In this document: piece after piece, positions 1 to 6,873 of the stretch
Numbering within the stretch: the first letter of the stretch is position 1
Layout of the letters: every line of letters starts with the position of its first letter
Source: Actinomycetes bacterium
GTDB taxonomy: Bacteria > Actinomycetota > Actinomycetes > Propionibacteriales > Nocardioidaceae
Length of the DNA: 22,226 nt
Reading direction: 5' to 3'
Assembly (NCBI GenBank): GCA_023417775.1
Contig: JAEZEJ010000107.1
Location: 1 to 22,226, forward strand
Translations under genes and position numbers: made by a program
The notes under the pieces: model-generated
Told to the model about the DNA's origin: nothing
What the model saw: the letters and a program-made list of their open reading frames with translations, nothing else
Database searches by the model: none

Positions 1-44
1 CCATTTTGGGGGGGGCGTAGCCGGGGGCCTACTGGCGCGATCTC

Positions 45-929
45 TTAACGCACCTTCTTGACGATCGACTGCAGCTCACCGACGCCCAACTGGTAGGGGC
101 CTCCCGAACCGGAGATGGTTCCGGGCATCTCGAGCGTCTCGCCGTTCGGCAGGGTCGCCGTGACCGTGTAGTCGATGGTGACACCGATGGCATACGATCC
201 CGAGCGGCGATAAGCGTGCTCCACGGCGCCCTCCTGGCCGACCTCCGCGTCGGCGACGCCCGCGCCGGTGGCGGAGGCCCCGTCGCCGAAGTTCCAGGTG
301 ACGTCCTCGACCGAGAAGTTCAGCGGAATGTCGAAGCCGAGCACATCGACGTTGACCTGCTGATCCGCATCGTCGACGTACATATTGGTGGGGAAGTTGA
401 CGTAGCTGCGTGTGCCCGGCTCGGTCGTGATCTCCGCGCCGGGGGCCACGGCCCGGGCGCTGTCGACGATGTCGGCGATGGTGATCTGGACCGGCGCATT
501 GGCCGGAGGCGGATCATTCGGTCCCCGGCACGTCACACCAGAGCGATCGAACTGAGGCCCGTCGACGAAGCTGCCGTCGGGATTGCGCATCCTGACGAAG
601 ACCCAATAGCGATTCTCGCCGTCGGGGCACTGCGCGGAGAATCCCGTGCAGAGATCATCGCTGATCTGGTAGTCGCCGGTCTCCGGATCGGTGATCGTGA
701 TGCCATTGGACGGGCAGTACGGCACGTACACGTACTCCGGGTAGGGTTCCGGGTCGGTGAAGATCGGCCGATCCGTGCCACCTCCGCCACCCGGTTCGAC
801 GATCGTGTCACCTGGGTCGGTACCGACGAGATCGTCATCGTCCCAGTCCCACCCGGCGAACGCCGGGCCGGCGCTCCCGATGAGCACGGCCGCCAGCGCT
901 ACCGCGGCTACACGCAGCCCTCGACGCAC
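45..929 (-). CDS. Secreted PKD-domain protein
   Basis: Predicted exported protein of 294 aa. Residues 1-25 form a clear signal peptide (MRRGLRVAAVALAAVLIGS, then AFA before Gly-Trp). An acidic, Gly/Pro-rich linker follows, then a cysteine-containing region (CPSNG, DDLC, QCPDG, VTCRG) that could form disulfides. The C-terminal half carries a PKD-type beta-sandwich signature: YVNFPTNMYVD, WNFGDG and HAYRRSGSY. No transmembrane or wall anchor is seen at the C-terminus. I chose the GTG at 929 because AGGGGAG lies 8 nt upstream and the signal peptide then starts directly. A GTG at 938, overlapping the upstream TGA by 4 bp, is the alternative; the longer frame to 983 would run well into the upstream gene. 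It is the third gene of a leftward operon with a lipoprotein and a WXG100-like protein. PKD proteins of this kind are common in actinobacteria but their function is unknown; a surface binding role is only an inference. Confidence 0.8.
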   Translation of the reverse strand: MRRGLRVAAVALAAVLIGSAGPAFAGWDWDDDDLVGTDPGDTIVEPGGGGGTDRPIFTDPEPYPEYVYVPYCPSNGITITDPETGDYQISDDLCTGFSAQCPDGENRYWVFVRMRNPDGSFVDGPQFDRSGVTCRGPNDPPPANAPVQITIADIVDSARAVAPGAEITTEPGTRSYVNFPTNMYVDDADQQVNVDVLGFDIPLNFSVEDVTWNFGDGASATGAGVADAEVGQEGAVEHAYRRSGSYAIGVTIDYTVTATLPNGETLEMPGTISGSGGPYQLGVGELQSIVKKVR

Positions 930-934
930 GAAGG

Positions 935-1543
935 TCACTCCCCTAGATCGAAGTTCAACAGCGTCCATTCCTCGCCCGTCCACTGCAGGTTGAGCGAGGC
1001 CGGCACACCGTCGGCGGCCGGCAGCGGCTCGACATCCTCCGGGTCGGCGCTGTTGACGCGCTGACCCTCGGGGATGTCCATCGCCACCGAGAGATTGTAG
1101 TAGACATCGTCGTTGACCTGCAGATCGGTGACCGTGAAGGTCGGCTCGGAGCCGGCGATCTGCAGCTTCTTGCTGTCAGCCGATGCGAATCGCTGCAGCG
1201 AGGCACATCCCTGACAGGCGCTCTCGTCGGCGATGTCGAGTACCGGATCGGCATCGCCGGTCGCATAGGCGTAGAAGATCAGGTCCATCGCGTACTGGGC
1301 GAACTCCTCGGCGCTCTCCTCGGAGTTCTCGGGCTCGCCGGGCGCCGGCGGCGCCTCGGTGGCGCTCCACTCCCAGACGTCCTCGCTCGCGCTCGCACTA
1401 CCGGCGTCCGCGTCGGGAAGATCCGATCCGCCGTCATCGGAGCACGCGGCGAGGGAGAACGCCAACAGCACGGCGGCGGCGCCGACCCCTCGTCGCCGAG
1501 CGAACGAGGAGCCGGCGTCGCGCGCCGTGATGTCGGGCCGCAC
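935..1543 (-). CDS. DUF6318-type lipoprotein
   Basis: Predicted lipoprotein of 202 aa. A positively charged N-terminus is followed by a hydrophobic stretch and a lipobox (SLAAC, lipidated Cys34), then an acidic Ser/Asp/Glu/Pro-rich linker to about residue 75. The globular part has the layout I associate with DUF6318: a helix with AEEFAQYAMDLIFYAYATGD, then a C-x2-C pair (C110, C113), and a beta-rich C-terminus ending LNLQWTGEEWTLLNFDLGE. That pattern resembles an SnoaL/NTF2-like fold, which is an inference. The start is GTG, 6 bp after the stop of the WXG100-like gene, without an obvious Shine-Dalgarno, so translation may be coupled. The stop is read through a 4-bp GTGA or close junction into the PKD gene. 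No enzymatic residues are recognised; a cell-surface role is likely but its nature is unknown. Confidence 0.8.
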   Translation of the reverse strand: MRPDITARDAGSSFARRRGVGAAAVLLAFSLAACSDDGGSDLPDADAGSASASEDVWEWSATEAPPAPGEPENSEESAEEFAQYAMDLIFYAYATGDADPVLDIADESACQGCASLQRFASADSKKLQIAGSEPTFTVTDLQVNDDVYYNLSVAMDIPEGQRVNSADPEDVEPLPAADGVPASLNLQWTGEEWTLLNFDLGE

Positions 1544-1549
1544 CGTCGA

Positions 1550-1855
1550 TCAGCGCGGGGAGGTGAGCGGCGAGAGCACGGGATGCTTGTCCTGCTCCTT
1601 GGCGCCCTCGGCGAACTTGTTGTGCTGGAAGGCCACATCGGTGCCCGCGCCGGCGAAGGCCTGGCACAGATTGGTCAGCGTCTGCTTGAACTGCACCCAG
1701 GACTCGTTGAACTGGGCGGCACCGGCCGACTGCCACTCCTCATTCGCCTGCGTGAGCGAGGCATCCACATTGGTGATCATGGCGTCGGTGTCCTGCATCG
1801 AACGCTGAAGCGTCGTGTACAGCGCGTGCAGGTCTTCGATCCGTGCTCCGGCCAT
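1550..1855 (-). CDS. WXG100-family-like protein with altered WXG motif
   Basis: Small helical protein of 101 aa with the size and pattern of WXG100/ESAT-6 proteins: two amphipathic helices (about residues 4-38 and 44-85) joined by a turn. The turn reads EEWQSAGAAQF, so the Trp (W41) is kept but the Gly of W-x-G is Ser (W41-Q-S), with a Gly two residues later. The conserved Phe after the motif and the following FNESWVQFKQTL helix match the family. I see no YxxxD/E export signal in the C-terminal tail. ATG start with GGAG 8-9 nt upstream. It is first in a leftward operon with a lipoprotein and a PKD protein, and diverges from the 110-aa/DUF6571 operon. WXG100 proteins are normally exported as dimers by type VII (ESX) systems; no such machinery is in the window, so export is inferred. 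Confidence 0.85.
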   Translation of the reverse strand: MAGARIEDLHALYTTLQRSMQDTDAMITNVDASLTQANEEWQSAGAAQFNESWVQFKQTLTNLCQAFAGAGTDVAFQHNKFAEGAKEQDKHPVLSPLTSPR

Positions 1856-1912
1856 CTGAATTCTCCTCAGTATGTTGGTCCGTCCCCCGAACCCCGCCGA
1901 AGGACCACTACG

Positions 1913-1940
1913 TTGACAAGACAGTACCGAACTCTACGAT
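1913..1940 (+). promoter_or_regulatory. Sigma-70-type promoter of the rightward DUF6571 operon
   Basis: A perfect -35 hexamer TTGACA (1913-1918), a 16-bp spacer and a -10 TACGAT (1935-1940) point rightward. Transcription would start near 1947 and leave a leader of about 95 nt before the GTG at 2044. The leader contains a 17-bp tandem repeat. No equally good promoter is seen on the minus strand for the WXG100-like operon; CATACT at 1874-1869 and TACTGT at 1926-1921 are weak -10 candidates. Confidence 0.5.
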
Positions 1941-1997
1941 CCTTCCCCTAGGCTCGCCCACTCAGAGGCCGATCGAGGCGGGTCCTGGTACCTTCTC

Positions 1998-2030
1998 TTT
2001 CAGCTTCAGTGTCTTTCCAGCTTCACTGTC
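1998..2030. repeat. 17-bp tandem repeat in the leader of the 110-aa gene
   Basis: Two adjacent copies with a 17-bp period: TTTCAGCTTCAGTGTC at 1998-2013 and TTCCAGCTTCACTGTC at 2015-2030. They differ at two positions out of 16. The second copy ends just before the GAGGGG ribosome-binding sequence (2031-2036). They may be duplicated binding sites or a chance slippage product. Confidence 0.6.
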
Positions 2031-2043
2031 GAGGGGTGGATCG

Positions 2044-2376
2044 GTGACCGACCAAGAGGACAATCTGTACAAGGCCGCACTCGGTCGCGCACGGACGCGG
2101 ATCGGCCAGGAACGCGATGCGTTCGATATCGGGGGCGATCCCACATCGGCGATCACCCGGGCCATCGCGACCGACGGCGGATGGGACTGCAGCGAGGCCG
2201 ATGGCTGGCTCGAGGATCTCTCGCACCAGGTCAGCGGTCTGCGCGAGGCCTTCGACCAGGCGTGGAACGACATCAACTCGGCCCACGAAGCCCAGCCCGA
2301 CAAGGTCGACGAAGGCGACTGGCGCGGCCGGTCGTACTACACGCTCCAGAGCCCACTGATTCTGCAGGCATACTGA
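2044..2376 (+). CDS. 110-aa helical protein, WXG-partner-like, unknown function
   Basis: I do not recognise a named family. The protein is 110 aa, acidic and mostly helical. After an N-terminal helix (residues 5-27) comes a loop with Gly-Asp, then GGWDCSEADGWLEDL (45-59) and a long amphipathic helix to about residue 82 (HQVSGLREAFDQAWNDINSA). The C-terminus has GDWRGRSYYTLQS. The placement of Trp residues before the helix, and its small size, make it look like a partner or chaperone for the large protein that follows. The GTG at 2044 has AGGGG 7 nt upstream; an upstream in-frame ATG at 1843 would start on the other side of the promoter and is rejected. The stop is one base before the next gene's ATG at 2378, so the two are translationally linked. 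Confidence 0.75.
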   Translation: MTDQEDNLYKAALGRARTRIGQERDAFDIGGDPTSAITRAIATDGGWDCSEADGWLEDLSHQVSGLREAFDQAWNDINSAHEAQPDKVDEGDWRGRSYYTLQSPLILQAY

Positions 2377-2377
2377 C

Positions 2378-4351
2378 ATGACCGTACGTATGAACGTCGG
2401 CGCCCTCGACTCCGCGATCTCCGCGGTCGAGGAGCTTGCCAATGACATCGCCAATGCCCGCACCGCCTGCATCAACGCCGTGCCGTATCGCGGGCCGTCC
2501 CTGTCGAGCCTGACCGGAGGTTCGGTCACCGTGACCGCGCCGGAGTGGCTCAGGGAGCAGAAGACCGACCCGCTGGGGGTCGTCCTCGATCTCGCCCGTC
2601 TCCTCGACACCGATGGCGAGGGCGAGGTCGTGTGGACGGGATCCACCGACGGCTCCATCCAGGACATCAAAGAGGAACTCGGCCGACAGATCGCGTCACG
2701 CGCCGAAGAGCTGGAGGATGTCGAGTCGCCGGAGGATCTCGATGAGTTCCTCGAAACGCTGGAACTGCTCGACACCTACGCCGATGATCCCGATGTCACC
2801 GGGGCCTTCGTCAATGCGATCGGCCCTGAGGGCCTCAACCGGCTGATCCAGCAGGCGGGGTCGATGACCGGCCCGTACGCCGACTATCCGAACCCGAACG
2901 GCATCTACGAGGACTCGTCCTATGGCGAGGAGTTCGAGCGTGTCGTCGCCATGCAGGACACGTTGGCCGAGACGCTGAGCCAGAGCGTCGCCACGGCATC
3001 GCTCGCCGGCAACCTGCCCGCCAACTTCGGTGAGGACTTCGTCCGCGGCGGTGACCCGCGCTCCGCCGCCATCCTCTTCGACTACGCGGCGCGGGGCGGG
3101 CACGAGTTCGGCTCGGAGTTCCTCGTCTCCGCCGGGGATGCGCTCATCGAGTGGGAGAACGGGGAGGGCGGCATGTACTGGTCGAACTTCCCTGGGAACG
3201 ACCAGCAGTTCGGCACCGCCGACATGAACGCCCTGCGTGATCCCACGGTGGCCTGGATGGAGGCACTCTCGCTGAGCACAGACGGCTCGCAGGAGGTGTT
3301 GCTCGACACCGACCGGGCCGCCTACCTCCTGGAGCGCTTCAGCCCGATGGAGGACGTGGAGGGCGCGGCCGCCGGCAAGGTCCTGCAGACCGCCACGATC
3401 GATCAGGCCCTCGACAGCGGTACACACGGACGCGATGCCGCCACCATCTCCTCGTGGGCCATCGAGCACTTCGGCGGCGACGCCGAGCCTCTGGATGGCA
3501 TCAAGGAGGAGTTGGGCGGCATCGTGGCCACCTATATCCGCGATGTCGACCGGGTCTCCTACGACCTGGGCTCGGCCGAGGGCTCAGGGATCTACGGTGC
3601 CGGCGATGTTCCGGGCGGCACGATGGACGGAGAGGGGTTCCCGCCCTATGGCATCCGTCTCAACCGCGATGCGCTGGCCAATCTGCTCGGCGATATCGGC
3701 GACAACGACTCCGCCGTCTCCATCGTCGGCGGAGCGGCCAGCCGACTGAACTCTGCGCGACTCGATGAGGCGATCGGCGCGATCGCGGACAATCCGGCGC
3801 CATCGGGTTCGATCGGCACCGATGACCCGCTTTACAACGCCGCTCGCAACAACGGGTCGTTCACCGGCTTCCTCTACGACAGCATGCTCCAGGGCGATAT
3901 CGCGAGCGCTCAGGGTGACGCCGAGCAGCGTCAGCGCATGGCCGAGTTGCTGCTGTTGCCGGCAGATGCGGTGAAACTGCCGGGCGGCCCCATCGGCTCC
4001 TATGTCATCGGTCAGATCAAGCGAGAGGTCACTAACGAGTTCGTCGGCGATGGCGTCAGCGACACCATCGCCGGATCCAATGACGCGTACGACGACATCA
4101 TGTCCTTCACCCAGATGCAGGCGCTCGAGTCCTTGGTGTTCTCCGACGAGGACATCCCAATGGGCGATCTCGCCGAGGTGTGGCCCGGTGCCGCCGACGG
4201 TGATCCCGTCCCGATGTCGGAACTCACGAACGAGGATCGCACCGCGATCATCAACACGGTGCGCTCTGGCGGTCAGGACTATGGAACAGCTGTGCGCAAT
4301 GGTGTCGACGACGGCCGAGACGATCTGATCCAGCAGTACGGGCGTCCATGA
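2378..4351 (+). CDS. DUF6571-like large protein of WXG100-associated locus
   Basis: Acidic protein of 657 aa with no signal peptide and no membrane segments. Residues 1-50 form a WXG-like helix that may pair with the 110-aa neighbour (MNVGALDSAISAVEELAND). Residues 125-160 contain ETLELLDTYADDPDVTGAF and VNAIGPEGLNRLIQQ, a pattern I associate with DUF6571 proteins of actinobacteria, which usually sit next to WXG100 or related small proteins. The rest (170-650) is helical, with several similar blocks such as LLERFSPMEDVEG, AISSWAIEHF-type segments and a Gly-rich region near 400. No catalytic motif, cysteine pair or recognisable toxin domain is visible. The start ATG is 1 bp after the previous stop; an alternative ATG lies at 2390. 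Its 3' end overlaps the lipoprotein start (ATGATG). Domain assignment is from memory of the family pattern; function is unknown. Confidence 0.75.
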   Translation: MTVRMNVGALDSAISAVEELANDIANARTACINAVPYRGPSLSSLTGGSVTVTAPEWLREQKTDPLGVVLDLARLLDTDGEGEVVWTGSTDGSIQDIKEELGRQIASRAEELEDVESPEDLDEFLETLELLDTYADDPDVTGAFVNAIGPEGLNRLIQQAGSMTGPYADYPNPNGIYEDSSYGEEFERVVAMQDTLAETLSQSVATASLAGNLPANFGEDFVRGGDPRSAAILFDYAARGGHEFGSEFLVSAGDALIEWENGEGGMYWSNFPGNDQQFGTADMNALRDPTVAWMEALSLSTDGSQEVLLDTDRAAYLLERFSPMEDVEGAAAGKVLQTATIDQALDSGTHGRDAATISSWAIEHFGGDAEPLDGIKEELGGIVATYIRDVDRVSYDLGSAEGSGIYGAGDVPGGTMDGEGFPPYGIRLNRDALANLLGDIGDNDSAVSIVGGAASRLNSARLDEAIGAIADNPAPSGSIGTDDPLYNAARNNGSFTGFLYDSMLQGDIASAQGDAEQRQRMAELLLLPADAVKLPGGPIGSYVIGQIKREVTNEFVGDGVSDTIAGSNDAYDDIMSFTQMQALESLVFSDEDIPMGDLAEVWPGAADGDPVPMSELTNEDRTAIINTVRSGGQDYGTAVRNGVDDGRDDLIQQYGRP

Positions 4352-4848
4352 TGGACCGGCGCAGAGCCGCCATCGCGACGGCGGCGATCGGGGTTCTCGC
4401 GCCCATCCTCACCTCCTGCGGGGGACCGGGGTACGACCACGAGACTGCGTGCTCGATCTCGGCGGATATCGTCGGCGAGGCCCTCGGCACCGATCGGTTC
4501 GAGGCCACGGCCGAGTCGTTGTCCGATGTGCCGGTCGAGCTCCCCGAAGGCGGCTCCATCGACGCCTGTCTCATCGAGACCGATGACGACACGCTGCGCG
4601 TGTTGGCGCAGGTGCGGGGCAAGGACTTCCTGCGCGGACAGCTCGATGCTCTGGACGACACCGCACCCACGTTCGATCTCGGCGAGGGGACCGCGCGCGT
4701 CACCGATGACGGCGGAACCTGGATCTGCGGCAATGTCTGGCTGCAGGCAGCGCTCGACGAGGGCCAGCTCGCCTCGACGGACGCCATGCGCGAGGCCCTG
4801 GAGACGCTCGCCGATGTGGTCGGATGTTATGAGGCGGCGGCCGGCTGA
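4348..4848 (+). CDS. Small lipoprotein, unknown function
   Basis: Predicted lipoprotein of 166 aa. The N-terminus is MMDRRR, followed by a hydrophobic segment and a lipobox LTSC with lipidated Cys24. The mature part is acidic and contains three further cysteines (in TACSIS, DACLIE and WICGN) plus one near the C-terminus (VVGCYEAAAG), so two disulfides are possible outside the membrane. The layout (helix with conserved ACSI, beta strands, WxCGN, then a helix) resembles DUF3558-like or other small actinobacterial lipoproteins, but I cannot assign a family. The ATG at 4348 overlaps the preceding TGA (ATGA); a second ATG at 4351 is equally possible. It is last in the rightward operon. The 71 bp after it (4849-4919) separate it from the convergent cysteine desulfurase gene and show no convincing terminator. 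Confidence 0.8.
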   Translation: MMDRRRAAIATAAIGVLAPILTSCGGPGYDHETACSISADIVGEALGTDRFEATAESLSDVPVELPEGGSIDACLIETDDDTLRVLAQVRGKDFLRGQLDALDDTAPTFDLGEGTARVTDDGGTWICGNVWLQAALDEGQLASTDAMREALETLADVVGCYEAAAG

Positions 4849-4919
4849 GCCGAGACGTACCGCGGTCCCGCTTCGAGCCTTCTCGCTCGCCGATCGTGGA
4901 CGGTCACCCGTAGCAGGGC

Positions 4920-6032
4920 TCAGCGACGGAGGAGGCCGACCAGTCGATCCGCCGCCGACATGACCTCCTGGGCATCCGATCGCGCACCGAAGGTGAAGCG
5001 CACAGCGGTCTGCGCGGTGGCGGAGTCATAGCCCATCGCCGTCAGCACATGGCTCGGCTCATCGCTGCCTGCCGCACAGGCGGAACCGCTCGAGCAGTAC
5101 ACGCCCTCGCGTTCGAGATCGAGCAGCACCGACTCACCGCTGCGCCCCGGTAGGACGAAGGAGGCGTGGCCGGCCAACCGCCGGGTGCGGTGGCCGGTGA
5201 GAACGGCCTCCGGCACCCCGGTGAGCACTCGGTCGATGAAGGCATCACGCAACGCCGTCAACTCCCCCGGGTCCTCGGCGGCGGCGAGGTCGAGGGCCGT
5301 CGCCATGGCGACGGCGGCGGCGACATTCTCGGTGCCGGAGCGCCGGTCCCGCTGCTGTCCTCCCCCGTGGATCAGCGCCTCGAAGGGGGTCCGCCGGCGC
5401 AGGTAGAGCACGCCGATGCCCTTGGGGGTGCCGATCTTGTGCCCGGCCAGGCTCAGCGCCTGCACCCCGAGTCGATCGACGTGCAGGTCGAGGGTTCCGG
5501 CGGCCTGCACCGCATCGGTATGGAAGGGCACACCGTGCTCGGCGGCCACGCCGCTCAGCTCGGCGATCTCCTGTGTCGTGCCGACCTCGTTGTTGGCGTA
5601 CTGGATGCTGACGAGCGTCGTGTCCGCGCGGATCCTCTCCACGAGCGTTCCCGGCCCGACGACCCCCGCGCCGTCGACCGGCAGCCGCTCCACCTCGAAT
5701 CCCATCCGCTCCAGCCAGGCCGCGGACTCCAACACCGCCGGATGCTCGATCGCGCTCACCAGCACATGCCGGCCTCGGGGTCCCGCCAGCGCGATCCCCT
5801 TGACCGCGGCGTTGTCGGACTCCGTGCCCCCCGAGGTGAAGAGCACCTCGGCAGGCCGGGCCCCGAGATGCCCCGCCACGCGGGCTCGGGCCTCCTCCAA
5901 GGCGCGCTCAGCGACGCGGCCGGGCTCATGCTGGCTCGCCGGATTGGCGAATCCTCCGGTCAGATGAGGCCACATCGCCTCCAGCACCTCGCGCCGCGGC
6001 GGGGCCGTGGCCGCTTCGTCGAGGTAGGTCAT
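4920..6032 (-). CDS. Cysteine desulfurase of the NAD operon (NifS/IscS family)
   Basis: PLP-dependent enzyme of 370 aa that removes sulfur from L-cysteine, giving alanine and a persulfide for Fe-S cluster assembly. Visible motifs are FTSGGTESDN (66-74), the His stacking on PLP in EHPAV (H97), HTDAVQAAGT (171-180), the PLP lysine in SLAGHKIGTPKG (K199), RSGTEN (231-236) and the active-site loop CSSGSACAAG with catalytic Cys319. Length is slightly short for IscS (about 400) and typical of NifS-like enzymes found with nad genes. It follows nadC by 4 bp and is last in the operon. NadA needs a [4Fe-4S] cluster, so the likely job is supplying sulfur for that cluster; such linked enzymes have been called NadS or NifS. 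The operon context supports this strongly but substrate partner choice is inferred. Confidence 0.93.
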   Translation of the reverse strand: MTYLDEAATAPPRREVLEAMWPHLTGGFANPASQHEPGRVAERALEEARARVAGHLGARPAEVLFTSGGTESDNAAVKGIALAGPRGRHVLVSAIEHPAVLESAAWLERMGFEVERLPVDGAGVVGPGTLVERIRADTTLVSIQYANNEVGTTQEIAELSGVAAEHGVPFHTDAVQAAGTLDLHVDRLGVQALSLAGHKIGTPKGIGVLYLRRRTPFEALIHGGGQQRDRRSGTENVAAAVAMATALDLAAAEDPGELTALRDAFIDRVLTGVPEAVLTGHRTRRLAGHASFVLPGRSGESVLLDLEREGVYCSSGSACAAGSDEPSHVLTAMGYDSATAQTAVRFTFGARSDAQEVMSAADRLVGLLRR

Positions 6033-6036
6033 CGGC

Positions 6037-6873
6037 TCAGCGCCTCAGGTCGAGGCCCAGATCGAGGGCCGGGACGCCGTGGGTCAAGGCGCCGACGCTG
6101 ATGACGTCGACACCCGTGCGGGCGATCTCCCCGATGGTCTCGAGACTCACGCCCCCGCTCGCCTCGACGATCGCGCGACCGTCCACGAGCTCGACCCCTC
6201 GACGCAGATCCTCCAGCGAGAAGTTGTCGAGCATGATCGTGTCGACGCCCCCGGCCAGCACCGCCTCGATCTGATCGATGCGGTCCACCTCGACCTCGAT
6301 ATGCGTGGTGTGCGGCAGTCGTTCGCGCGCCTCGCGGATCGCCGTCGTGATGTCATCGGTGAGCGCCAGGTGGTTGTCCTTCGCCATGACGGCGTCCGAG
6401 AGCGAGTACCGGTGGTTGTGACCGCCACCGCACCGCACCGCGTGGCGTTCGAGGGCGCGTAACCCGGGGGTCGTCTTCCGCGTGTCGACGACCCGCGCGC
6501 CGCTGCCCTCCACCGCCGCGACATAGCGCGCGGTGAGCGTCGCGACACCGCACATCCGCTGCAGGAGGTTCAATCCGACCCGCTCGCCGCGCAATACGGA
6601 GCGGGCCGAGCCGGCGACCGAGGCGAGCGTCTCGCCGGGCTCGAAATGCGCACCATCGGCCAGGTGCAGCGTCACGTCGACCCCGTCGTCGAGCGCCGTC
6701 ATCGCCCGGGCGAAGACCTCGCCGCCGCTGACGACCCCCGGCTCCCGCGCGACCACCTCCGCAGTGGCGGTGGCCGTGGCCGGGACGAAGGCCTCGGAGG
6801 TGAGATCGCCGAAGGGCGCGTCCTCGTCGAGGGCCGCGAGGACCACCTGGTCGATCTGTCGTCGGGTCAGCAT
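6037..6873 (-). CDS. nadC: Quinolinate phosphoribosyltransferase (decarboxylating)
   Basis: Protein of 278 aa, the usual NadC length. It converts quinolinate and PRPP to nicotinate mononucleotide, the third step of de novo NAD synthesis. The N-terminal domain (about 1-110) ends with LNLLQRMCGVATLTARYV. The barrel domain shows VDTRKTTPGLRALERHAVRC (131-150), GGGHNHRYSLSDAVMAKDNH, EVEVDRIDQ, DTIMLDNFS and EASGGVSLETIGEIA...DVISVGALTH, all family signatures for substrate and PRPP binding. The ATG overlaps the nadB stop by one base (TGATG), so it is translationally coupled. Four bases separate its stop from the cysteine desulfurase gene. No odd features. Confidence 0.97.
   Translation of the reverse strand: MLTRRQIDQVVLAALDEDAPFGDLTSEAFVPATATATAEVVAREPGVVSGGEVFARAMTALDDGVDVTLHLADGAHFEPGETLASVAGSARSVLRGERVGLNLLQRMCGVATLTARYVAAVEGSGARVVDTRKTTPGLRALERHAVRCGGGHNHRYSLSDAVMAKDNHLALTDDITTAIREARERLPHTTHIEVEVDRIDQIEAVLAGGVDTIMLDNFSLEDLRRGVELVDGRAIVEASGGVSLETIGEIARTGVDVISVGALTHGVPALDLGLDLRR

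Noticed and set aside
8..15. Run of eight G residues at the window start
   Set aside because: It is a short homopolymer downstream of the PKD gene with no associated structure.
1843..2043. Extended start of the 110-aa gene at 1843
   Set aside because: It would place the coding start upstream of the promoter and tandem repeat and opposite the WXG100-like start. The GTG at 2044 has a good ribosome site.
2378..4351. C-terminal toxin domain on the 657-aa protein (polymorphic toxin)
   Set aside because: I see no nuclease, deaminase or other toxin motif and no obvious immunity gene; the lipoprotein that follows has its own export signal.
4849..4919. Bidirectional terminator between the lipoprotein and the cysteine desulfurase
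   Set aside because: Only short imperfect pairing is visible and there is no T-run.
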